From a virus: a stretch of 24,783 nucleotides of DNA. Positions 8,262 to 13,276 of this stretch are shown here, piece by piece. The notes beneath the pieces are model-generated. The model did not search any database. It was not told where the DNA came from and saw only the letters and a program-made list of their open reading frames with translations. Position 1 is the stretch's first letter. Each line of letters opens with the position of its first letter. The position numbers and the translations under genes are program-made. The stretch lies in IMG/VR virus record IMGVR_UViG_3300044631_000150, positions 1 through 24,783 of that record, one strand, 5' to 3'.

Positions 8262-8524
8262 CACCACTTTTCCTTGTTGGCCCAATAAGCCGCAGACATC
8301 TTGCCTTTGGCGATGTTAGCAGCGTGTCGAGCTTTGAAAGCCTCATTGCGTTTAGAGCCTTCAGGAGAACCAGTAACTCCCTGCTGCCCAAAACGAATTG
8401 TTTTAACCTTGTCTCCTTCCTTGGCCACAACAACGTGGCTCTTGGTAGGATGGTCTGGCGTGCGCTTAGGCTTGTTATAGCCACTCACGCCTGCACGGGT
8501 AAGCCGGGAGTCCTTGGTAGCCAT
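8261..8524 (-). CDS. Small conserved phage protein of the packaging block, unknown
   Basis: 87 aa, MATKDSRLTRAGVSGYNKPK..., strongly basic. Blocks SRLTRAGVSGYNKPKRTP, VVVAKEGDKVKTIRFGQQG and KARHAANIAKGKMSAAYWAN recur almost unchanged in many aquatic phages beside portal or terminase genes. I recall this family as a domain of unknown function. The high basic charge suggests nucleic-acid contact or a virion role, which is inference. Both ends are coupled: the start overlaps the upstream stop (TAATG) and the stop overlaps the portal start (TGATG). Confidence 0.82.
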   Translation of the reverse strand: MATKDSRLTRAGVSGYNKPKRTPDHPTKSHVVVAKEGDKVKTIRFGQQGVTGSPEGSKRNEAFKARHAANIAKGKMSAAYWANKEKW

Positions 8525-8631
8525 TACTTAGCCTTAGCTAAACACTTTCCGGCTTTCTTGCACTTGGCCGGAGTAGGACAACCAGGACAGGGCTTAAACT
8601 CTTTCATGGGGATCATTTTCTTAGTAGCCAT
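8524..8631 (-). CDS. 35-aa four-cysteine mini-protein
   Basis: Reads MATKKMIPMKEFKPCPGCPT and ends AKCKKAGKCLAKAK. Four cysteines lie in the order CPGC, then CKKAGKC, inside a very basic sequence; this spacing could bind one zinc. The start at 8631 lies 11 bases inside the upstream gene, and the TAA overlaps the next ATG (TAATG). The coupling to conserved neighbours on both sides makes a real gene likely despite its size. Function unknown. Confidence 0.65.
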   Translation of the reverse strand: MATKKMIPMKEFKPCPGCPTPAKCKKAGKCLAKAK

Positions 8632-8782
8632 TTTTCTTACCTTTCTTAGCGGTCTTAGCCGCATCCTTGAAGTCTTTAGCCGTGGGAGCACCCTTGGCTC
8701 CAACCTTACGCATCTTCTCGCCGCTACCGGCTTCAATGCGTTTACGCTTTGCGTTGATGTTTGCGTACAGTCCAGGTTTCAT
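8621..8782 (-). CDS. 53-aa basic conserved phage protein
   Basis: MKPGLYANINAKRKRIEAGS, then GEKMRKVGAKGAPTAKDFKD and a Lys/Ala-rich end. The block GLYANI-AKRKRI-AGSGEKMRK-G-KGAPTA is a familiar small protein of aquatic podoviruses and cyanophages found in structural regions. Its function is not established; it is often noted as a putative virion component. Its ATG overlaps the terminase stop (TAATG). Its last 11 bases overlap the next mini-gene. Confidence 0.75.
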   Translation of the reverse strand: MKPGLYANINAKRKRIEAGSGEKMRKVGAKGAPTAKDFKDAAKTAKKGKKNGY

Positions 8783-10041
8783 TAGTACCCCGCTATTTTG
8801 TCAAGGATAATGTATTCGTCTTCTTCGTAGTCCTGTTGGTAGGACACGACAGCTAATTGGTCAATGTAAGACAAAGCATCCACCAGATCGTCGTGTACGC
8901 CGTTGGTGGGGAACATCATCAACTGATCCTTCAGTTCGTCCCAATCTTCGTCTTCATTAAAAGTGACACGACCGTGTTCCATGCGCCCTTGCAGCGCCCA
9001 AATAACACGATCAGTTTTCTTTTTGTTGCCGTGAGTAAGGTCTTGAATGTGTGCATAGATGTTGTTCTTTCTCATCAAGTCGTTGAGATAAGGCAATACA
9101 GCGTTCTTAAGCGCACCACGCTCAATACCAACAGCAATAGGCTCGTAGTCTCTGACAGTCTTCAGGATATTTACGGCAGTCTCTCGTATATCCCACCGAC
9201 CATGAACAACTTTGTGTACGAACCAATCACCGTCATCTGTCACCTTTACGATAGCAATTGCAGATTCATCCAGCTTTTTCTTGGCAGCACTTGCGTTCTT
9301 TGCTACATCCTCAAATCCTGCCAAGTCAATAGCCACGACATAAGAACCATACTGAGGTTCTTTTCCAGTCTTGAACCATTGTTCCTTGAAGACATCAGCA
9401 CCAGCGGTATCAAACGAAGACAAGTACTCTTGCTTGAAAGCAAAGGAGCTTAGTGTTCGCTTGGCTGCCTCAATTTCCTTTGGGTCAATCGTTTCGTTGT
9501 CTTGGGTGGTAAAGTGCCAAGACTTCCACTCTTCGTCCTCACCGGACTGTCCGAGTTGGAAGACATCGTAGAACCAGTTACGCCCAGACGGAGTGGAAAT
9601 AAACAATGCTCGACCCTTGCGATCCGACAAAGCAGCACGAAGGATTTTCTCCCACACATCCTGCTTAATGAAGGCGCACTCGTCAAGCACCAGATAAGTC
9701 AAAGACACACCACGAAGGCTGTCAGGATTGTCAGCACCACGAACAAGAATCTTACGACCATTGAGAAGCGTAATCTCAAGGTTGTTCACGTGGCTGGACT
9801 TGATGACAGGCCTACCGAGGTCATGCAACAGTTCCCAGATAATCGATCTAGCTTGACCCATCGTAGGGGCCACATACATCACGCTAGAGCCTTCAGGGCA
9901 GTTTAAAGCCTCTATGAGCAGCGTAACCGCAGACAGTCGGGATTTACCACATCGACGGCCAGCAGCCACGATCTTGAAGCGAGTATTGTCGGTGAAGACA
10001 GTCTTTTGCCAGTTCAGTAGTTGAAAGTTTAAGGCTGTCAT
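8782..10041 (-). CDS. terL: Terminase large subunit (packaging ATPase-nuclease)
   Basis: 419 aa. The N-terminal ATPase has an atypical Walker A, AAGRRCGKS (Lys33, Ser34), Walker B YLVLDE (Asp119, Glu120) and coupling motif FISTPSG (147-152). The C-terminal RNase-H-like nuclease has Asp238 in VVAIDLAG, Glu306 in VGIERG and Asp383/Asp384 in VHDDLVDALSY. All expected catalytic residues are present. The protein pumps DNA into proheads at the portal and cuts concatemers. At 419 aa it is shorter than T7 gp19 (about 586 aa). It overlaps the upstream gene by four bases (ATGA), matching a TerS-TerL pair. Confidence 0.95.
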   Translation of the reverse strand: MTALNFQLLNWQKTVFTDNTRFKIVAAGRRCGKSRLSAVTLLIEALNCPEGSSVMYVAPTMGQARSIIWELLHDLGRPVIKSSHVNNLEITLLNGRKILVRGADNPDSLRGVSLTYLVLDECAFIKQDVWEKILRAALSDRKGRALFISTPSGRNWFYDVFQLGQSGEDEEWKSWHFTTQDNETIDPKEIEAAKRTLSSFAFKQEYLSSFDTAGADVFKEQWFKTGKEPQYGSYVVAIDLAGFEDVAKNASAAKKKLDESAIAIVKVTDDGDWFVHKVVHGRWDIRETAVNILKTVRDYEPIAVGIERGALKNAVLPYLNDLMRKNNIYAHIQDLTHGNKKKTDRVIWALQGRMEHGRVTFNEDEDWDELKDQLMMFPTNGVHDDLVDALSYIDQLAVVSYQQDYEEDEYIILDKIAGY

Positions 10042-10400
10042 ACGTCAATCACTTCATCGGACGTAGACACCTTGGGATCATTAAGACCAGAGATGTTGAT
10101 GCTAATAGACGGCATTTGACCAGCTTGCTTGCTTTGATCGAAAGCAGACACGGGGACAATTCTATCGACAATCAGCTTCCAAGCAGCAGCTTGGTGTGCA
10201 TGTTCATCGTTAAGGGCAGCTTCGTATATTTTCTCTAAGACCTTAGCACTCTTAGGACTGTTCAACATCCTAAGCTTATAGTCATTGATAATGGCTGCAT
10301 CACCTGGGGGACGACCACGTTTACCTAAAGTTCGTGACTTTGTTTCGACAAGGTCAGATTTAGACGGTCTTCCGATCTTATTGCCTGTTGGCTTGGTCAT
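10038..10400 (-). CDS. terS: Putative terminase small subunit (DNA recognition)
   Basis: 120 aa, first gene of the minus-strand block. It has two GRP/RGRPPG AT-hook-like elements (KIGRPSK, GKRGRPPGD) near the N-terminus. A helical region follows (INDYKLRMLNSPKSAKVLEK) with AAWKLIVDRIVPVSAF, a pattern seen in small terminase or packaging-initiation proteins encoded just before terL. The ATGA overlap with terL supports a paired product. No lone domain proves the function, so the call depends largely on position. AAGGA lies about nine bases before the ATG. Confidence 0.7.
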   Translation of the reverse strand: MTKPTGNKIGRPSKSDLVETKSRTLGKRGRPPGDAAIINDYKLRMLNSPKSAKVLEKIYEAALNDEHAHQAAAWKLIVDRIVPVSAFDQSKQAGQMPSISINISGLNDPKVSTSDEVIDV

Positions 10401-10432
10401 GTGTCTTTATCCTTTAAGGAGACAATCCTACA

Positions 10433-10513
10433 TATAAGTACTTATAAAGTAAACTTATAATAATAATTATTAATAGTTAATATTATAAGTACTTATAATG
10501 TATTACTTATAAT
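10433..10513. repeat. AT-rich palindrome cluster built on ATTATAAGT / ACTTATAAT
   Basis: TATAAGTACTTATA is a perfect 14-bp palindrome at 10433-10446. ATTATAAGTACTTATAAT is a perfect 18-bp palindrome at 10482-10499. Further ACTTATAAT half-sites lie at 10453-10461 and 10505-10513. ACTTATAATA (10453-10462) and TATTATAAGT (10481-10490) form a wider inverted repeat. The same half-sites recur at 13205-13238. It lies in the 5' leader of the packaging operon. Binding sites for a regulator, or a replication origin, are possible. Confidence 0.8.
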
Positions 10514-10522
10514 ATTTAACAT

Positions 10523-10549
10523 CTATGTCTTCTATGGCTTCTATGTCTA
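10523..10549. repeat. Three 9-bp tandem repeats in the late leader
   Basis: CTATGTCTT, CTATGGCTT and CTATGTCTA follow one another without a gap. They lie about 25-50 bases downstream of the predicted start of the minus-strand transcript, between its promoter and the palindromes. Their role is unknown. Confidence 0.65.
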
Positions 10550-10580
10550 TAGAGTCCTTCTTTGCTTACATCATAGTACT

Positions 10581-10609
10581 ATTATAACACAACTTTGTCT
10601 GTTTGTCAA
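10581..10609 (-). promoter_or_regulatory. Consensus sigma70 promoter for the packaging/structural block
   Basis: On the minus strand TTGACA (10609-10604), a 17-base spacer and TATAAT (10586-10581) match the housekeeping consensus perfectly. The predicted start near 10574 leaves a leader of about 174 bases before the small terminase gene. This leader contains the 9-bp repeats and AT-rich palindromes, which could modulate it. Flanking sequence resembles the promoter at 6243-6271 (ACTTGACAAA upstream; ACTAT downstream of the -10). Confidence 0.88.
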
Positions 10610-10699
10610 GTCTTTTCTTGTCTTTTTGTTAAAATTCTTTCATTTGCTCCCTCTAACGTCTCCCTTCCAGGGTGTCCGTGTTCCGTCATCGTCTCTTTT

Positions 10700-10764
10700 G
10701 ACTCTGTCCCCATTTTTCTAACGCTGACAATCACTTACAGTGTCTTACATGACGACTCTGTCCC
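10700..10764. repeat. Paired 11-bp direct repeat GACTCTGTCCC
   Basis: Identical copies sit at 10700-10710 and 10754-10764, 54 bp apart (close to five helical turns). They lie roughly 100-165 bp upstream of the sigma54-type element at 10863, a normal distance for activator sites, and 90-180 bp upstream of the minus-strand promoter. They may be regulator sites; nothing identifies the protein. Confidence 0.55.
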
Positions 10765-10862
10765 TTATTTCTTTAGGTCTATTTTTACTCTTTTGTGAAC
10801 GCTAGAGGCTCCACCAAAATAAACTCATAGAGCCTGACCCCTCCCCCGGTACCTTCATAGGC

Positions 10863-10878
10863 TGGCACGGATCTTGCA
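10863..10878 (+). promoter_or_regulatory. Sigma54 (RpoN) -24/-12 promoter element for the early block
   Basis: CTGGCACGGATCTTGCAT contains TGGCACG (10863-10869), four bases, and TTGCA (10874-10878). This matches the sigma54 consensus TGGCACG-N4-TTGCW at every specified base, with GG and GC exactly 12 bp apart. Transcription would start about 12 bases past the GC, near 10889, giving a leader of about 280 bases before the first early gene. It points at the plus-strand genes, for which I find no good sigma70 promoter in this region. Sigma54 polymerase needs an ATP-driven activator, so nearby repeats may be its sites. Confidence 0.65.
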
Positions 10879-10885
10879 TGGTCTT

Positions 10886-10915
10886 GTCAGCGTACTGATC
10901 GTCAGTGTACTGATG
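10886..10915. repeat. 15-bp tandem direct repeat at the predicted early start site
   Basis: GTCAGCGTACTGATC (10886-10900) is followed directly by GTCAGTGTACTGATG (10901-10915), 13 of 15 identical. The pair spans the start site predicted for the sigma54-type promoter, a good place for a repressor, or for recognition of the leader RNA. Confidence 0.6.
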
Positions 10916-10998
10916 AAGTCTATTGAGAATGCGTTTGCATTAGCAGGACGTGAGAGGCGATGGAGGTGCCTCCAGCGTCCTATAGCGTCACCATCAGC

Positions 10999-11036
10999 GC
11001 ACCAATCAAGTGCATTTCTGTGCACCAATCTTGTGC
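10999..11036. promoter_or_regulatory. Two GCAC-N7-GTGC dyads resembling NtrC enhancer sites
   Basis: GCACCAATCAAGTGC (10999-11013) and GCACCAATCTTGTGC (11022-11036) are 23 bp apart and lie in a longer repeat that shares the flanking ATT. Enteric NtrC sites upstream of glnA have the same GCAC-N7-GTGC form and a very similar left half (GCACCAA). Here they lie about 110-150 bp downstream of the predicted start at 10889, so if they act as enhancers it is from inside the transcribed leader. As RNA each could also make a small 4-5 bp hairpin. Confidence 0.5.
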
Positions 11037-11045
11037 ATTATTATC

Positions 11046-11132
11046 AGGGTAAACCCTATAAGGGTAATCTCTATGCCAATAGAATCAAGCACTTACAAGA
11101 ACTGGCACGATTCTATTATGCATATAGGGTAA
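11046..11132 (+). promoter_or_regulatory. Foldable leader before the first early gene with competing AGGGT/ACCCT pairings
   Basis: ACCCTATA (11053-11060) is fully complementary to TATAGGGT (11123-11130). Nested inside, AATAGAATC (11078-11086) is complementary to GATTCTATT (11109-11117). The same ACCCT can instead pair with AGGGT at 11061-11065 to make a tight local hairpin. AGGGTAA occurs three times (11046, 11061, 11126). Mutually exclusive folds 40 bases before a ribosome site suggest a regulatory leader. No known riboswitch class is recognised. Confidence 0.45.
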
Positions 11133-11170
11133 GAGCACACGATTTTGTGAGCACTTAACAGGAGCGCAAG

Positions 11171-11374
11171 ATGATCCAGCGTGACACCCTCATAAAGATG
11201 ATCAACGACAACGCCACAGTCTATGTGGTCAACAATGAACTGTTTAGTACCCGCGCAGCGGCCCTTAAAGCCCTCAGGAGCGCCGATCAGGTCGCGGACA
11301 TACTAGGCACGCCACGCGCCACAATCGAAGCCCACAAGGCCTATAAATTCACCAGCATCGTCAACACACTGTAA
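11171..11374 (+). CDS. Small early protein, unknown
   Basis: 67 aa, MIQRDTLIKMINDNATVYVV..., starting after an AGGAG site with a seven-base spacer. It is the first gene of the plus-strand block. The sequence is short, mixed alpha/beta, with TRAAALKALRSADQVADILG and the segment GTPRATIEAHKAY, but no motif I recognise. Early position suggests a host-takeover or regulatory role, which is inference only. Confidence 0.7.
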   Translation: MIQRDTLIKMINDNATVYVVNNELFSTRAAALKALRSADQVADILGTPRATIEAHKAYKFTSIVNTL

Positions 11375-11390
11375 ACACCAGGAGCACACC

Positions 11391-11597
11391 ATGAAGATCG
11401 CCAACCTCACACCACGCGAATTCGCCCATGAGATCGCCCTTGATTGGATTCGCAACGCATTCCACGGAACTACCAACGACCTCGGGAGTCTGACCGATGC
11501 AGAGCGTGACGCAGTGCAGAAAGCACTGGTTAAGCTGCACGACCACATCCTGACACGTTCAGGCCTTGACGGTCTGCCACTGTCTCAGCGAGTGTAA
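11391..11597 (+). CDS. Small early protein, unknown
   Basis: 68 aa, MKIANLTPREFAHEIALDWI..., preceded by AGGAG with a six-base spacer and 16 bases after the previous stop. It is predicted almost entirely helical (SLTDAERDAVQKALVKLHDH) with no catalytic motif. It is co-transcribed with the gene before it. Function unknown. Confidence 0.7.
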   Translation: MKIANLTPREFAHEIALDWIRNAFHGTTNDLGSLTDAERDAVQKALVKLHDHILTRSGLDGLPLSQRV

Positions 11598-11654
11598 GCA
11601 AGACGTAAGACAACACAGACACAATCCGTACATCATCAACCTACAGAGGACAAC

Positions 11655-12302
11655 ATGGCAATCCGTATCAGTGTGACATCCAAACTTGACGGAATTCGTT
11701 CGTGGTCACTGCAAGCCCTGGACACTTGCCCTGGTTCCCTTGCGTCTCCTGGCGTACTAGTTGACGCATGCAAGGGATGCTACGCTACCACGGGCAACTA
11801 CAGGTACCCGAATGTCAAAGCGCCACGGATTGAGAATCGGGAAGATTGGCAGCGCCTAGAGTGGGTTGACGATATGGTCAAGGCCCTAGACTCTGACAGA
11901 TATTTCCGATGGTTTGATTCGGGTGACATGTACACGCTAGGGCTTGCCGAAAAGATTCTAGAGGTTATGAAGCGCACGCCGTGGGTCAAGCATTGGCTAC
12001 CGACTCGCATGCATAAATTCCCTAAATTTCAAATGGTTTTGTCTGAGATGCAAGCGCTGCCCAATGTCATGGTTCGATTTTCTTCGGACAGTGTCACGGG
12101 TGATTTCATCCCTGGCTTGCATGGTTCCGTTATCGTGCCCGATGCTAACACCCTGCCTGATGGTGTTACACTCTGTCGCGCCTATGAGAATGCTGGCAAG
12201 TGTTCCGGCTGTCGCGCATGCTATGATAAGACAGTGGACGTTATCGCGTACCCTGCCCACGGTGTCAAAATGGCCAAAGTCATTAAGATTGTGAAAGGTT
12301 AA
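11655..12302 (+). CDS. gp88-like cysteine-rich protein, putative Fe-S protein
   Basis: 215 aa. It has an N-terminal cysteine set, Cys25, Cys39 and Cys42 (DTCPGS...VDACKGCYA). Blocks FRWFDSGDMY (84-93), VKHWLPTRM (111-119) and VMVRFSSDSV (138-147) follow. A C-terminal cluster, CRAYENAGKCSGCRACY (Cys174, 183, 186, 189), ends the conserved part. This order matches the phage gp88 family first named in mycobacteriophages and recalls the radical-SAM-like Gp37/Gp68 proteins. Seven conserved cysteines suggest one or two iron-sulfur or zinc centres. No substrate is known. AGAGGA precedes the ATG, after a 57-base gap from the previous gene. It is the largest gene of the early cluster. Confidence 0.75.
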   Translation: MAIRISVTSKLDGIRSWSLQALDTCPGSLASPGVLVDACKGCYATTGNYRYPNVKAPRIENREDWQRLEWVDDMVKALDSDRYFRWFDSGDMYTLGLAEKILEVMKRTPWVKHWLPTRMHKFPKFQMVLSEMQALPNVMVRFSSDSVTGDFIPGLHGSVIVPDANTLPDGVTLCRAYENAGKCSGCRACYDKTVDVIAYPAHGVKMAKVIKIVKG

Positions 12303-12305
12303 ACC

Positions 12306-12404
12306 ATGCAAAAGTCAACTGTCTTCGGGTCAACTATCGTTGACGCTATCGCCCTGGTGATTGTCTTCGCTGGGTTGGGTGTCTTGCTTGCTGGAGGGTT
12401 CTAA
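12306..12404 (+). CDS. 32-aa single-pass membrane peptide
   Basis: MQKSTVFGSTIVDAIALVIV followed by FAGLGVLLAGGF. About 20 consecutive hydrophobic residues (IVDAIALVIVFAGLGVLLAG) form one membrane segment. The ATG lies three bases after the gp88-like stop (GAAAGGTTAAACC gives a usable ribosome site), and the stop abuts the next ATG. The tight spacing supports translation. Function unknown; a small inner-membrane modulator is possible. Confidence 0.6.
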   Translation: MQKSTVFGSTIVDAIALVIVFAGLGVLLAGGF

Positions 12405-12554
12405 ATGTATGCTGTTGTTTTTAAGTCAACTGGCATTGTTGCATACCGCAACAGTGACCGTACACAATGTAAACTGTGGGCATTGTGGAATGATCACCCT
12501 GACGCCAATGGTGAGCCGATGGGACTGTTTCACATTGTGAAAATGAAAGGCTAA
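12405..12554 (+). CDS. 49-aa early protein, unknown
   Basis: MYAVVFKSTGIVAYRNSDRT then QCKLWALWNDHPDANGEPMG and a beta-like end. Its ATG abuts the TAA of the membrane peptide, and GGAGG lies nine bases upstream. The pattern (short beta strands, conserved-looking Trp and Cys) suggests a small folded domain. No family recognised. The next gene begins two bases after its stop. Confidence 0.6.
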   Translation: MYAVVFKSTGIVAYRNSDRTQCKLWALWNDHPDANGEPMGLFHIVKMKG

Positions 12555-12555
12555 C

Positions 12556-12741
12556 ATGGAGTTCATCTATTCTGTCGGCACCTTCGACAAGGTGGTGCAC
12601 GTTTGGCTAGTCCACAATCCTGGCTTTTATGAGCTAGAACTAATAGACTATGACACTGGAGAAACCCTACAATCCCGAACATTCGAGGGCTTGGAAGAGG
12701 ATGCAATTGAGGAGTCTAGACAATGGCTAAGAACAATCTAG
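12556..12741 (+). CDS. Small acidic early protein, unknown
   Basis: 61 aa, MEFIYSVGTFDKVVHVWLVH..., with alternating beta-type segments, then DYDTGETLQSRTFEGLEEDA and a helical end. It starts one base after the preceding stop, with AAAGG in range of the ATG, and ends 19 bases inside the next gene. Acidic composition is common among phage DNA mimics and inhibitors, but nothing specific supports that here. Confidence 0.65.
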   Translation: MEFIYSVGTFDKVVHVWLVHNPGFYELELIDYDTGETLQSRTFEGLEEDAIEESRQWLRTI

Positions 12742-12938
12742 GCAAGGAAGGGGTCAGGAAAGCCCTTAAAAGGCCCGTAGAGGCGCTATCGTGGGTCGGG
12801 GAATACCAAGGTAGCCTGAAGCGTTGTTCATTGCTTAAACACTGGCCTTTTCCGACCTTCAAAGGTCAACCGCTGGAACCAGTTAAGCATCCAAGACAAC
12901 CTAGGGTAAACCCTAAGTGGTCAGATGCACTGTTGTAA
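12723..12938 (+). CDS. Small basic early protein, unknown
   Basis: 71 aa, MAKNNLGKEGVRKALKRPVE..., rich in Lys, Arg and Pro, opposite in charge to its acidic upstream neighbour, which it overlaps by 19 bases. GAGGAG lies eight bases before the ATG and decides the start. The 3' end of the gene contains the 13-bp AGGGTAAACCCTA shared with the early leader. A nucleic-acid or acidic-partner contact is plausible from charge alone. Confidence 0.6.
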   Translation: MAKNNLGKEGVRKALKRPVEALSWVGEYQGSLKRCSLLKHWPFPTFKGQPLEPVKHPRQPRVNPKWSDALL

Positions 12939-12963
12939 ATAAACAACACTTGAAAGGATTAAC

Positions 12964-13203
12964 ATGCGCTGTCAGTGCTGCAATAAGAACCTGAACGATT
13001 ATGAGTCAACCCGCAAGCATGCCCTCACAGGGGCTTACCTTGACCTGTGCAATGGGTGTTTCGCTGAGGTGTCCACAATGGCCGATGTGCCTGTCACGAC
13101 AAGGGAAGACCTTGCGAACTGTGTGGACATCGAAGAACCTGTTGACACGGACGAAGTTGTAGTCTATAATGATCTGTATAGGGAAGACAACATAAAAGAC
13201 TAA
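12964..13203 (+). CDS. Small zinc-finger-like protein
   Basis: 79 aa. It opens MRCQCCNKNLNDYESTRKHA and continues LDLCNGCF, so the pairs CxxC (Cys3-Cys6, with a further Cys5) and CNGC (Cys29-Cys32) are about 23 residues apart, a treble-clef or zinc-ribbon arrangement. The remainder is acidic (EEPVDTDEVVVYNDLYREDN). Similar RCxCCxxxLxxxES.RKH openings are common in small early proteins of podoviruses with no known role. GAAAGGATT precedes the ATG. It is the last gene before the second palindrome region. Confidence 0.72.
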   Translation: MRCQCCNKNLNDYESTRKHALTGAYLDLCNGCFAEVSTMADVPVTTREDLANCVDIEEPVDTDEVVVYNDLYREDNIKD

Positions 13204-13204
13204 T

Positions 13205-13238
13205 ATTATAAGTAGACTATTAATAGTAGACTTATAAT
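13205..13238. repeat. Second copy of the ATTATAAGT / ACTTATAAT palindrome
   Basis: ATTATAAGT (13205-13213), a central ACTATTAATAGT palindrome (13216-13227) and ACTTATAAT (13230-13238) are arranged symmetrically with AG spacers. The symmetric core ATAAGT...ACTTAT spans 13208-13235. It shares TATTAATAGT and ACTTATAATGTA with the cluster at 10433-10513. It lies in the 73-base gap before the 13277 gene. TATAAT at 13233-13238 could serve as a -10, but no good -35 is placed for it. Confidence 0.75.
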
Positions 13239-13276
13239 GTAAAATAACCTTTAATGTTAACTTTTAAGAGGACATC

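Larger units (their letters stand above)
10401..11170 (+). other. Divergent control region between the late (minus) and early (plus) blocks
   Basis: 770 bases with no convincing gene. From left to right it holds the leader of the minus transcript with AT-rich palindromes (10433-10513) and a 9-bp triplet repeat, and then a consensus sigma70 promoter facing left. Next come two GACTCTGTCCC repeats, a sigma54-type promoter facing right, and a 15-bp tandem repeat. Last are two GCAC-N7-GTGC dyads and a leader able to form long-range stems just before the first early gene. An inverted repeat AGGCTC/GAGCCT (10806-10811, 10830-10835) and a near-palindrome TGGAGG-TG-CCTCCA (10961-10974) are also present. 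An 82- to 94-codon plus-strand ORF ending at 11158 runs through these repeats but has no ribosome site. Confidence 0.8.

Noticed and set aside
8262-8285. Longer portal with a TTG start at 8285
   Set aside because: The ATG at 8261 overlaps the upstream stop as TGATG and has a ribosome site, so the extra eight residues are unlikely.
10433-10513. CRISPR array or transposon ends for the palindrome cluster
   Set aside because: No regular repeat-spacer units, no transposase, no target duplication; simple AT-rich palindromes.
10606-10713. Minus-strand open frame of about 35 codons starting at 10713
   Set aside because: No ribosome site, ends in the -35 of the late promoter, and lies upstream of the transcript start.
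11103-11121. Second TGGCACG at 11103-11109 as another sigma54 promoter
   Set aside because: The expected TTGC 12 bp on is TATT; the next GC is 16 bp from GG, wrong spacing.
10874-11158. Plus-strand open frame of 94 codons (82 from the ATG at 10913) in the control region
   Set aside because: No ribosome site at either start; it runs through tandem repeats, dyads and the foldable leader, and its composition does not look like the neighbouring proteins. Kept as possible but not annotated.
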